This document shows positions 55,387-63,847 of a stretch of 64,000 nucleotides of DNA, in pieces. Under the pieces are notes generated by a model that was not told where the DNA came from, did not search any database, and saw nothing but the letters and a program-made list of their open reading frames with translations. Each line of letters begins with the position of its first letter. Within the stretch, counting starts at the first letter, position 1. The position numbers and the translations under genes were made by a program. The DNA is from Corynebacterium auris. Its GTDB lineage: Bacteria; Actinomycetota; Actinomycetes; Mycobacteriales; Mycobacteriaceae. The stretch covers positions 1,289,991 through 1,353,990 of the forward strand of contig NZ_CP047047.1 in assembly GCF_030408575.1 (NCBI RefSeq), read 5' to 3'.

Positions 55387-55949
55387 TGCCCGGCACCCCG
55401 TTCCCTTCTTCGTCGACGACTCGCTCCCACCCCTCGGCCAGCAGCGACCGGGTCTCCTTGAGCAGCTGCGGCAGCACCTTGGTACCACCGATGACCGTCA
55501 TGAAGTTCGAGTCCCCCGCCCAGCGCGGCACCACGTGGAGGTGCAGGTGGTCGCCCACCGACCCGCCAGAGGCCTTACCCAAGTTGAGGCCGACGTTGAT
55601 CGCCTCCGGCCGCGACACCCGCTTCAGGGTCTTCACCGCCCGCTTGGCAAAGACCATCAGCTCCGCGGTCTCCTGCTCTGTCAGCTCCTCAAGCTGCGCC
55701 ACCTTCCGGTACGGCACGACCATCAGGTGGCCGGAGTTGTAGGGAAACAGGTTCAGCAGCGCGTAGACGCTTTCGCCGCGGGCGATAATCAGCCCGTCCT
55801 CGTCGCTTCCCCGGGGGGCCTCGAGAAAGGGATCGGCAGGCTTATCGACGCCCTCCCCCGGCGTCGAGGTGATATAGCTCTGCCGGTACGGAGCCCAAAG
55901 CCGCTCGAGGCGGTCCGGCTCCCCCACTCCGCTGTCGACGTAATGTCCG

Positions 55950-55969
<20 letters not shown>
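55379..55969 (-). CDS. HIT-family nucleotide hydrolase
   Basis: 196 residues. The histidine triad is in [13 protein letters not shown] near residue 140, with [21 protein letters not shown] before it. The gene occupies the position of mycobacterial Rv2613c, an Ap4A phosphorylase-type HIT protein, between thrS and pgsA. I choose the TTG at 55969, 3 bases after the ribosome-binding site GAGGAAA inside the thrS end; a GTG at 55981 is the alternative. Overlaps thrS by 20 bp. Confidence 0.88.
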
Positions 55970-58019
<2,050 letters not shown>

Positions 58020-58042
58020 CAGGTGCGCTCCTTTGAGCTCGC

Positions 58043-58069
58043 GGTGTGCGACATACCCGGCCGCACACC
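58043..58069 (-). promoter_or_regulatory. Leader hairpin before the thrS ribosome-binding site
   Basis: On the minus strand GGTGTGCG and CGCACACC form a perfect 8-bp stem around an 11-base loop, ending about 10 bases before AAAGGAG. Upstream, GGACACCG followed by six Ts could pair with the GGTGT of the left arm instead, giving two mutually exclusive structures. Function is unproven; no T-box features such as the conserved bulge sequence are seen. Confidence 0.45.
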
Positions 58070-58097
58070 TTGGTCGAAAAAACGGTGTCCATCACCC

Positions 58098-58113
58098 GCC
58101 CCGCATCCGGGGC
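58098..58113 (-). terminator. Possible terminator after the Dyp peroxidase gene
   Basis: GCCCCG-GATG-CGGGGC forms a compact 6-bp stem 17 bases after the peroxidase stop. The T-run (58077-58082) is 15 bases further on, so termination here would be inefficient; it could instead be part of the thrS leader. Confidence 0.35.
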
Positions 58114-58129
58114 AGAGACACGGGCAATC

Positions 58130-59386
58130 CTACCCGGCGGCGCCCAGCAGAACAGTCTCGCCCCAGAACGAGTCGCGCCCACTGCCGGGCTGCGCCCCTT
58201 CCTGCGTCCCGGGGGGCACCCAGTAGACGGCGGAACCGATGTGGGTGGTCCACGTGTTCAACCGGTCCGATTCGTCGAGGCGCTCCAGCACGGGGGTGAA
58301 CTGCACGTCCGGGTCCTTCTGGAAGGTGGTGAAGATCAGCCCCGCGTTGGACAGCTGGCCCGAGCCAGGCTCGGGCGGGAGGTTGTAGTTGTACGGGCGG
58401 CGCTTGAAGCGCTGCTCTGGGTGGTCCGCGGGGGCCATGGCGCGGGCCATGTGCGAGTTCTTGTCGATCACGGGCAGCCCGTATTCGTCGCGGGCGTCCA
58501 TGTCGGGCGCGGCGAACTCGCCTCCGCCGGTCAGCGGTGAGCCGTCGTCAAGCGACCTACCCACCGCGACCTCGCGCGATGTGCGATCGAGCTCCTCCCA
58601 CGTGTCGAGGTTCATGGCGATGCGCCGCACCACCATGGCCGTACTGCCAGTAAACCCGGTAGGGCCGTCGATCCAGACCTGCTCCGCGAATTCGCTCTCT
58701 TCCCGCGGGTTGACCGTGCCGTCGACTTGGCCGAACAGGTTGCGCGGCGTCTGCCCCTTCGGGATCGCACCGTAGGCGTTCATAAACCCCTGCTGCACCC
58801 AGGCGGTGTCGACGTAATCCATGCCTGCGCGCGTCATGTGGCGCAAAGCCCAGGCCGCCATGACCGGATCATCCGCACAGATCTGCAGCACCAGGTCCGT
58901 CTGCCCCCACTCGGGCCGCAGCGTGTCGCGCGTCAGAGCGGGCAAGTCGTGCAGCCACGCGGGCTTCGCCCCCGGCGCGGCAATATCGAACAGACGCTCG
59001 CCGAACCCGGCGGTGATGGTCAGGTTGGCGGGCCACTCGTTCATCTCGGGCTCGAGGCTGCCCAGCGGTGCACGCCCCGAGCACAGCGCCCGCGCGTCCT
59101 CCGTCCACAGCCGCATGAGCCTGACAGCGCCCTTCGCGTCCACGGCCGGCTTGAGGTTAAACCCGACGAGGTTAATGCAGGCCTGCGTCGGCGTCGCAAT
59201 CCCCGCCTGGTGCTCCCCGTCGAAGGGGACCAGCGCGCCAGTGAGCGGCTCGTCGTTGTCCTCCGAATTACTGGGGGCACCGGCCGCGTCGCGCGCGCAG
59301 CCAGCGAGGGGCCCGGTAGCCGCCACCGCCGCGCTGCCCGCGAGGAAGCGGCGCCGCGATACTGGCGACGCCCCGAACTTACGCAT
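58130..59386 (-). CDS. Tat-exported Dyp-type peroxidase
   Basis: 418 residues. Twin-arginine signal SRRRFLAGSAAVAATGP followed by a lipobox-like LAGC, so it is exported folded, perhaps lipid-anchored. The mature part is a Dyp-type heme peroxidase: the GXXDG motif in FGQVDGTVNPR (about residue 240), the heme-ligand histidine region NSHMARA (about 325), and a C-terminal GLIFTTFQKDPDVQF. EfeB-like proteins recover iron from heme or oxidise dyes; here the neighbours are copper proteins, so a role like Streptomyces DtpA is likelier than the EfeUOB iron system, which is absent. Confidence 0.9.
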   Translation of the reverse strand: MRKFGASPVSRRRFLAGSAAVAATGPLAGCARDAAGAPSNSEDNDEPLTGALVPFDGEHQAGIATPTQACINLVGFNLKPAVDAKGAVRLMRLWTEDARALCSGRAPLGSLEPEMNEWPANLTITAGFGERLFDIAAPGAKPAWLHDLPALTRDTLRPEWGQTDLVLQICADDPVMAAWALRHMTRAGMDYVDTAWVQQGFMNAYGAIPKGQTPRNLFGQVDGTVNPREESEFAEQVWIDGPTGFTGSTAMVVRRIAMNLDTWEELDRTSREVAVGRSLDDGSPLTGGGEFAAPDMDARDEYGLPVIDKNSHMARAMAPADHPEQRFKRRPYNYNLPPEPGSGQLSNAGLIFTTFQKDPDVQFTPVLERLDESDRLNTWTTHIGSAVYWVPPGTQEGAQPGSGRDSFWGETVLLGAAG

Positions 59387-59419
59387 CTTTAGCTCTTCGC
59401 CTCCCGCTCCACTACCGCG

Positions 59420-60046
59420 CTAGTGGCCGGCGTGATCGTGGCCGGCGTGATCGTGGCCGGCGTGATCGTCGTAGTCCTCGTAGCCCGGGATGAGGGTACG
59501 CACAGCGACGCCCGGCAGCTCGATCGTGTTCCCGTCGGCGGTCTCCAACGTGATGTCGACGGTCTCGCCGGCCGGGATTTCCGGCTCATAGTCCATGATC
59601 ATCAGGTGCTCGCCGCCAGGAGCGAGCTCAAAGGCCCCGTTGGCGGGGACGACGAAGCCACCCTCAACCGGACGCATGACTCCGTCGACCGTCTCGTGGA
59701 GTTCGTAGTGCGCCTCCCCGAGCGAGGTGGTGAAGCCCGTGATGGTGATGTCCTCGTCGGTGGTGTTGTGCAGGATGCCGAAGACACTGGTCATCGTCGC
59801 ATCCGGCTCGGTCTTCGCGCGCACCGTACCGTTTTCCAGCTGGATGTCGCCCGTGCCCACCGTAGCCGCAGCCGGGGCTTGTTCGGCAGTGGTCTCTTCC
59901 GTGGTTTCCTCCGCGGTGCTCTCCGTCGGCGTTGCGGCCGCGGGGGAGGTTGCGTTGTCCTCGGCCCCCTCTTCTTCGTTGGAGCAGGCGGCCAGGGTCG
60001 TGGCGGCAACGATGGCGGCGAAACCCGCTGCGATGCGCTTGTTCAT
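59420..60046 (-). CDS. PCu(A)C-type copper chaperone lipoprotein with His-rich tail
   Basis: 208 residues. Signal peptide with lipobox TLAAC, a long Thr/Glu/Ala-rich linker (about 25-65) and a PCuAC domain (GTVRAKTEPDATMTSVFGIL, ELAPGGEHLMIMDYEPEI). In this family a His and Met cluster binds Cu(I) and delivers it to the CuA site of cytochrome oxidase. The tail contains three HAGHD-type repeats, encoded by exact 15-bp DNA repeats, and probably binds additional metal. The family core motif H-x10-M-x21-H-x-M is only partly recognisable (EHLMIM is clear). Confidence 0.85.
   Translation of the reverse strand: MNKRIAAGFAAIVAATTLAACSNEEEGAEDNATSPAAATPTESTAEETTEETTAEQAPAAATVGTGDIQLENGTVRAKTEPDATMTSVFGILHNTTDEDITITGFTTSLGEAHYELHETVDGVMRPVEGGFVVPANGAFELAPGGEHLMIMDYEPEIPAGETVDITLETADGNTIELPGVAVRTLIPGYEDYDDHAGHDHAGHDHAGH
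59423..59467. repeat. Three tandem 15-bp repeats in the copper chaperone gene
   Basis: GTGGCCGGCGTGATC occurs three times without interruption, immediately before the stop codon of the PCuAC gene (read on the minus strand), coding for D-H-A-G-H units of the histidine-rich tail. Exact copies suggest recent expansion. Confidence 0.95.
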
Positions 60047-60062
60047 GGTGTTCTTTCCTCCT

Positions 60063-60087
60063 GGTGAGGCCCTGCCGGGCCCTCACC
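60063..60087 (-). other. Intergenic hairpin between copC and the PCuAC gene
   Basis: A 10-bp stem with one bulged G and a 4-base loop (arms from GGTGAGG and CCTCACC outward) lies between the copC stop and the AGGAGGAAAG ribosome-binding site of the next gene. There is no T-run; it may adjust mRNA stability or relative expression in the operon. Confidence 0.4.
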
Positions 60088-60129
60088 CGTTGTTGGTCGG
60101 GACGGAAACTGGGGCCTTAGACGTGACGG

Positions 60130-60717
60130 TCAGCCCTCAAACTCATCGCCGGAGTCCTGCTGCTTCCTCCGCTTGGCCAAAACTGCGATTGCCGCTCCAG
60201 CGATTGCGAGAACGCCCAGGGACGCAACCAGCAGGCGCATGTTGCGCGAGCCGGCGGCCTCCTCCTCTTCCGTTTCTTCCGCGGCCGGCGCGGCCGCGGC
60301 TGCCGCCGTCGCGTCCGGCTGGTAGGTGAAGGTGGTCATGCCCTTCGCCGCGTGGCCGTCCGAGGAGATGATCTGGAAACCAATCTTGTAGTTTCCGGGC
60401 TCCTCCGGAAGGTCATCGGGCAGCTCCAGGGTGACGTTATGGCCATCGAGGACGGGTTCACCGGTGTGGAGAACCTCCTCGGTGTCAGCGTTCGACAGCG
60501 CGAGAGTGTTGAAGCCCTCCTGGATCTGCCCGGAAAACGTCAGCGTGAGTTCGTCGGGGAACTCACTCACAACGTCCCCGTCGGCCGGCGACCCGCCCAC
60601 CACAGAGTCGTGGGCTGCCGCCCACGGGGCAAGCGGCGCGGCTAGTGCTCCTGCCGCCACGACACTCGCCACTGCCATGCGGCGCGCGGACGCGGTGCGG
60701 GAGGGGACGCGGTTCAT
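60130..60717 (-). CDS. CopC-domain copper-binding protein, membrane-anchored
   Basis: 195 residues. Signal peptide ending in WAAA, so the mature protein starts with HDSVVGGSPADGDVV, and the N-terminal histidine is the expected copper ligand. The second ligand set is in ISSDGHAAKGMTTF (about residue 125). An Ala/Glu-rich linker leads to a C-terminal transmembrane helix (core LLVASLGVLAIAGAAIAVLA) with basic tail. It binds Cu(II) outside the membrane. First gene of the operon copC-PCuAC-Dyp peroxidase, with AAGGAG before its ATG; no CopD membrane partner is present. Confidence 0.9.
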   Translation of the reverse strand: MNRVPSRTASARRMAVASVVAAGALAAPLAPWAAAHDSVVGGSPADGDVVSEFPDELTLTFSGQIQEGFNTLALSNADTEEVLHTGEPVLDGHNVTLELPDDLPEEPGNYKIGFQIISSDGHAAKGMTTFTYQPDATAAAAAAPAAEETEEEEAAGSRNMRLLVASLGVLAIAGAAIAVLAKRRKQQDSGDEFEG

Positions 60718-60871
60718 TATTGAGCTCCTTCGACGATGAGTTCGGGCGGGCAGCCACACACACGGCGCAGCACCCAGCGTGAGAGTTGTCGTATGCCCTC
60801 CGAGGATAGTTCCCATCAACTTTTGGACATAGGACGCAGATCTCAGTCCGGGCAGCGGTTGCCGGAAAACG

Positions 60872-60905
60872 AAAAACCCGCTCGAGTCGTGCAACATCGA
60901 GCGGG
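60872..60905 (-). terminator. Rho-independent terminator after tRNA-Val(CAC)
   Basis: On the minus strand CCCGCTCGA and TCGAGCGGG form a perfect 9-bp stem with an 11-base loop, followed by five Ts. It ends the tRNA transcript 11 bp beyond its 3' end. The same region lies upstream of copC. Confidence 0.9.
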
Positions 60906-60915
60906 CTATGTTCCG

Positions 60916-60987
60916 TGGTCCTAGCTGGGTTCGAACCAGCGACCTTTCCGGTGTGAACGGAACGCTCTTCCACTGAGCCATAGGACC
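60916..60987 (-). tRNA. tRNA-Val (anticodon CAC)
   Basis: 72 bases including the discriminator A; 7-bp acceptor GGTCCTA paired with TAGGACC, anticodon loop TTCACAC with CAC, and the T-arm GCTGG-TTCGAAC-CCAGC. CCA is not encoded. Transcribed away from the other six tRNA genes and followed by a strong terminator. Confidence 0.95.
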
Positions 60988-61001
60988 TGTGCTGCTCTGG
61001 A

Positions 61002-61031
61002 ACTTTACACGGCCCCGCGGCTTGGGACTAA
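61002..61031 (-). promoter_or_regulatory. Possible promoter of tRNA-Val(CAC)
   Basis: On the minus strand TTAGTC (61031-61026), an 18-base spacer and TAAAGT (61007-61002) lie 15 bases before the tRNA 5' end. Match to consensus is moderate. Confidence 0.35.
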
Positions 61032-61147
61032 TCCGCAGGCAGCAGACCCTTTTTTACCCGCACAGCGCCGGTCACGGCACCCCGGAAGAACACCGCTGTG
61101 ATTCCTAGCCCGGCACACGGACCTTTTTAGAGCCCTGACCTTCCGAT

Positions 61148-61175
61148 TTGTAATCCGCGGCGGGCAGAGGATAAT
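61148..61175 (+). promoter_or_regulatory. Promoter of the plus-strand tRNA cluster
   Basis: TTGTAA (61148-61153), a 16-base spacer and GATAAT (61170-61175), five of six bases of the -10 consensus, about 60 bases before the first tRNA-Gly. The 248 bp between the two tRNA transcripts otherwise hold no gene. Confidence 0.6.
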
Positions 61176-61235
61176 GTTTAGTCTCGCACAAAGCAGCAAC
61201 CGCCCGTAGGCGCGGGACTGCCGCACAGTGCAGGT

Positions 61236-61308
61236 GCGGATGTAGCGCAGTTGGTAGCGCATCACCTTGCCAAGGTGAGGGTCGCGAGTTCGAGTCTCGT
61301 CATCCGCT
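61236..61308 (+). tRNA. tRNA-Gly (anticodon GCC), copy 1
   Basis: 73 bases with discriminator T. Acceptor GCGGATG pairs with CATCCGC, the anticodon stem TCACC/GGTGA frames TTGCCAA. CCA is not encoded (CCG follows). Identical in sequence to the two later copies. Confidence 0.96.
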
Positions 61309-61332
61309 CCGGGCTCGCACGAGCCCGCGCTT

Positions 61333-61404
61333 GCGCGTTTAGCTCAGCGGGAGAGCGCTTCCCTGACACGGAAGAGGTCACTGGTTCAATCCCAGTATCG
61401 CGCA
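61333..61404 (+). tRNA. tRNA-Val (anticodon GAC), copy 1, with acceptor mismatch
   Basis: 72 bases. Anticodon stem CTTCC/GGAAG frames CTGACAC. The 5' acceptor strand reads GCGCGTT against ATCGCGC, leaving a T6-T67 mismatch, whereas copy 2 has GCGCGAT and pairs fully. All other tRNA bases equal copy 2. It may be less stable, but the mismatch does not exclude function. Confidence 0.92.
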
Positions 61405-61454
61405 CAGAGGGTCACACCTCGCTGCAACACGAGTGTCGCAGCAACCAAGTGAGT

Positions 61455-61527
61455 GCGGATGTAGCGCAGTTGGTAGCGCATCACCTTGCCAAGGTGAGGG
61501 TCGCGAGTTCGAGTCTCGTCATCCGCT
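61455..61527 (+). tRNA. tRNA-Gly (anticodon GCC), copy 2
   Basis: Identical to copies 1 and 3 over 73 bases. Unlike them it is followed directly by an encoded CCA (61528-61530). Confidence 0.96.
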
Positions 61528-61586
61528 CCAAGTACATGGCGGCGGTCCCCGACCGCCGGGGCCGGGTACTTTGGAGGTAACTCCAC

Positions 61587-61657
61587 GGTGGATTGGTCGA
61601 GTGGTTAGGCAACGGTCTGCAAAACCGTGTACACGGGTTCGATTCCCGTATCCACCT
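61587..61657 (+). tRNA. tRNA-Cys (anticodon GCA)
   Basis: Acceptor GGTGGAT pairs with ATCCACC; anticodon stem ACGGT/ACCGT frames CTGCAAA; discriminator T followed by encoded CCA (61658-61660). Single copy, lying between the two Val-Gly modules. Confidence 0.95.
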
Positions 61658-61676
61658 CCAAGCCATCAGGCTGCCT

Positions 61677-61748
61677 GCGCGATTAGCTCAGCGGGAGAGC
61701 GCTTCCCTGACACGGAAGAGGTCACTGGTTCAATCCCAGTATCGCGCA
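61677..61748 (+). tRNA. tRNA-Val (anticodon GAC), copy 2
   Basis: 72 bases with a fully paired acceptor stem (GCGCGAT/ATCGCGC), anticodon GAC. Differs from copy 1 only at acceptor position 6. Confidence 0.96.
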
Positions 61749-61798
61749 CAGAGGGTCACACCTCGCTGCAACACGAGTGTCGCAGCAACCACGTGAGT

Positions 61799-61871
61799 GC
61801 GGATGTAGCGCAGTTGGTAGCGCATCACCTTGCCAAGGTGAGGGTCGCGAGTTCGAGTCTCGTCATCCGCT
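61799..61871 (+). tRNA. tRNA-Gly (anticodon GCC), copy 3
   Basis: Identical to copies 1 and 2 over 73 bases; CCA is not encoded. Last gene of the cluster, 10 bases before a terminator hairpin. Confidence 0.96.
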
Positions 61872-61881
61872 CAGTCCCTAC

Positions 61882-61912
61882 CAGCCCCGAGTCTGATCCA
61901 GGCTCGGGGCTG
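61882..61912 (+). terminator. Terminator of the plus-strand tRNA cluster
   Basis: CAGCCCCGAG and CTCGGGGCTG form a perfect 10-bp stem with an 11-base loop. The T-run is short (GTTAG), but stem strength and position after the last tRNA support termination. The following TTAGCGT overlaps the putative -10 of the next gene. Confidence 0.7.
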
Positions 61913-61913
61913 T

Positions 61914-61919
61914 TAGCGT
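61914..61919 (+). promoter_or_regulatory. -10 element TAGCGT before the ribD-like gene
   Basis: TAGCGT lies 6 bases before the ATG at 61926, with no ribosome-binding site, so a leaderless transcript is plausible. It directly abuts the tRNA-cluster terminator stem. Confidence 0.4.
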
Positions 61920-61925
61920 TGGGCC

Positions 61926-62588
61926 ATGGACATCGCCTCACTCATCGGCCCGACTCTGCCCGCCGACCAACCGGAGCTTCGGGCAGTCACCGCCACCACC
62001 CTTTTCGGTTCCTTCACCCGAAGCGGCACCTCCGGGGCGCTCGGCAACGAGACTGACCAGGCGCTGCTTCTCGGCGTGCGCGAGTGGGCCGACTGCGTCC
62101 TCGTCGGCGCCGGCACCATCCGCGCCGAGGGGTACGGGGCATCCGCCACCCCGACCGTCGTTGTGAGCGCTTCGCTCGACCTCGACACGTCGAGCCCCCT
62201 GTTCGAGGGCACCGTCGCCGTCGCCACGCCCTCGCATTCGCTTCTCGACGCCTCCCTCGCGCCCCGGCGAGACGCCCTCCGCGCTGTCGGGGCCCGCCTT
62301 CTTTCCACCGGATCCGGCTCCGCCCCCGAAATCGTCGAGGCCGCGCGCCACCTGGGCTACTCGCGGATCTCCTGCGAGGGAGGGCCCTCCCTTTACTCCG
62401 GCCTTCTCGCGGCCGATCTCGTGGACGTACTGCACCTCACCATCGATCCCTCGCTTAGCGCGGCGGACGGACCGGCGGGGCTGCGCTTCGACAGTGACTC
62501 CGCCGCCGTGCGCCGCTTCGCCTTGGAGGCGGCCGAGGTGGGCCCGGATTCGATGCTGTTTTGCCGCTACCGCAGGGCGCGGCCCTGA
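61926..62588 (+). CDS. RibD C-terminal-domain (dihydrofolate reductase-like) reductase
   Basis: 220 residues. DHFR-like fold of the RibD reductase family: TTLFGSFTRSGTSGALGNE at the substrate/NADPH region, WADCVLVGAGTIRAEGYGA, and RISCEGGPSLYSGLLAADLV near 155. The deaminase half of RibD is absent. In mycobacteria the equivalent gene (Rv2671) sits in the same position upstream of aftC and can act as a back-up dihydrofolate reductase; that function here is only inferred by synteny. Confidence 0.85.
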   Translation: MDIASLIGPTLPADQPELRAVTATTLFGSFTRSGTSGALGNETDQALLLGVREWADCVLVGAGTIRAEGYGASATPTVVVSASLDLDTSSPLFEGTVAVATPSHSLLDASLAPRRDALRAVGARLLSTGSGSAPEIVEAARHLGYSRISCEGGPSLYSGLLAADLVDVLHLTIDPSLSAADGPAGLRFDSDSAAVRRFALEAAEVGPDSMLFCRYRRARP

Positions 62589-62605
62589 ATGTCCAGCACC
62601 CCCGG

Positions 62606-62611
62606 TACGGT
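62606..62611 (+). promoter_or_regulatory. -10 element TACGGT before aftC
   Basis: TACGGT lies 6 bases before the GTG at 62618 with no ribosome-binding site, consistent with a leaderless start 18 bp after the ribD-like stop. Confidence 0.4.
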
Positions 62612-62617
62612 GAAAAC

Positions 62618-63847
62618 GTGACAACGAGCCGACTCGAGACAATCTGGACCGCCCCGGCCCCGCCTCCCACCGCAGCCCCGGCCCGGCGTGCCCTCATCGC
62701 CGGTAACGCCGCCGCGTGGCCCATCGCGGTGCTCCTGGTCATCCACCGCCTCGTCGTGCTGGCGTGGGCTGGGTCGGTCACAGACGACTTCACCACTGTG
62801 TGGGCCGCCGCCCGCCGCTTCGTCGAGCGCGTGCCCGTCTACAACGAGATCTACCATCACGTCGACCCGCACTACCTGTACAGCCCGGGAGCTACCCTCC
62901 TACTGTCGCCGCTGGGCCTATCTCCCAGCCCCGATGCGGTCCGGCCTCTGTTCGTGCTCGCCAACGCCGCGGCTGTCGTCTTCGCCCTCGCCTGGTTGAC
63001 CCGCATGGCCGGCTTCCGGCTGACCCACCCCGTCTTCCCGGTGGCGCTCGCGCTCGGCTTTGCGACGGAATCCGTGACCAACACCCTCGTCTTCGCAAAC
63101 ATCAACGGCGTGCTTCTTCTGGGGCTGGTGGCATTCCTCTGGGCCCTTCTCACCGAAAGGCAGTGGGCCGCCGGCATCGTTCTCGGCCTGTGCATCTTGA
63201 TCAAACCGATGTTCGCCCCGCTGCTCCTCCTGCCCGCGCTGCGCATTCAGTGGCGGGCGCTCGGCGCCGGAATCGCCGTGCCGCTGATATTTAACGCCGT
63301 GGCGTGGCCGCTCACCCCCGGGGCTGGCGACTACGTGGACCGTCTGCTGCCTTATCTGGGGCAGACGCGCGACTACGCCAACTCCTCGCTCGCCGGTTTC
63401 GCCGTCTACTTTGGCGCACCCGGATGGCTGCACGCGATTCTTTTTATTCTTCTCGCCGCCGCCGTCGTCGTCGCAGTTGTCGCCCTCTCCCGCTTCCGAT
63501 GGACTGCGGGGTGGATGTGGGCGTCGACAAGCGCGGGTGTCCTTATCGCAGGTGTCTGCCTTTTGTCCTCGCTCGGGCAGGCGTACTACTCGATGATGCT
63601 GTTTCCTGCGATCTTCACCGTGCTGGGTCGGAGCAGCCCCCTCCATGCCCCGGCGACGTGGGTGGGAATTATCCTGTGCCTATCTCCGTTGCGCTGGGAG
63701 AGCCCGCGGTTCCCCGACGTGGGGGCCTGGCTGGGCACATTCCTACCCACAGCCGGGTGGGCAATCTTCATACTTTCCGTCGCGGCGTGGGCTGCAGCCG
63801 CAGCCTTCGTGCGCGAAACCGACACAGAAAGGGCGGCTCATGCTTGA
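62618..63847 (+). CDS. aftC: Arabinofuranan 3-O-arabinosyltransferase AftC (GT87)
   Basis: 409 residues with about ten transmembrane helices, GT-C fold. Transfers arabinofuranose from decaprenyl-phosphoryl-arabinose to make alpha-1,3 branches in arabinogalactan and lipoarabinomannan, outside the membrane. The first loop carries the acidic pair in SVTDDFTTVWAAAR and VDPHYLYSPGATLL; later ATESVTNTLVFANINGVL and GQAYYSMMLFPAI also match what I recall of mycobacterial AftC. Flanking ribD-like and msrB genes reproduce the Rv2671-Rv2673-Rv2674 order. Start at the GTG; the longer frame crosses the upstream gene's end. Confidence 0.87.
   Translation: MTTSRLETIWTAPAPPPTAAPARRALIAGNAAAWPIAVLLVIHRLVVLAWAGSVTDDFTTVWAAARRFVERVPVYNEIYHHVDPHYLYSPGATLLLSPLGLSPSPDAVRPLFVLANAAAVVFALAWLTRMAGFRLTHPVFPVALALGFATESVTNTLVFANINGVLLLGLVAFLWALLTERQWAAGIVLGLCILIKPMFAPLLLLPALRIQWRALGAGIAVPLIFNAVAWPLTPGAGDYVDRLLPYLGQTRDYANSSLAGFAVYFGAPGWLHAILFILLAAAVVVAVVALSRFRWTAGWMWASTSAGVLIAGVCLLSSLGQAYYSMMLFPAIFTVLGRSSPLHAPATWVGIILCLSPLRWESPRFPDVGAWLGTFLPTAGWAIFILSVAAWAAAAAFVRETDTERAAHA

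Larger units (their letters stand above)
61333..61527 (+). repeat. tRNA Val-Gly module, first copy
   Basis: 195-bp unit of tRNA-Val(GAC), 50-base spacer and tRNA-Gly(GCC). It matches the unit at 61677-61871 except for two substitutions: one in the tRNA-Val acceptor stem and one (A/C) near the end of the spacer. Confidence 0.95.
61677..61871 (+). repeat. tRNA Val-Gly module, second copy
   Basis: Second copy of the 195-bp Val-Gly unit, 149 bases after the first, with tRNA-Cys in between. The near-identical spacer shows a recent duplication or conversion. Confidence 0.95.

Noticed and set aside
58020..58129. T-box riboswitch ahead of thrS
   Set aside because: The conserved T-box bulge sequence and specifier-loop architecture are not visible; only simple hairpins are present.
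58130..59386. EfeB of an EfeUOB iron importer
   Set aside because: No efeU or efeO genes are adjacent; the neighbours are copper-binding proteins, so the name efeB would be misleading.
61236..61871. CRISPR array or integration site at the repeated tRNA region
   Set aside because: The repeats are the tRNA genes and one spacer themselves; there are no regular short spacers, no cas genes, no integrase and no partial tRNA 3' end flanking foreign DNA.
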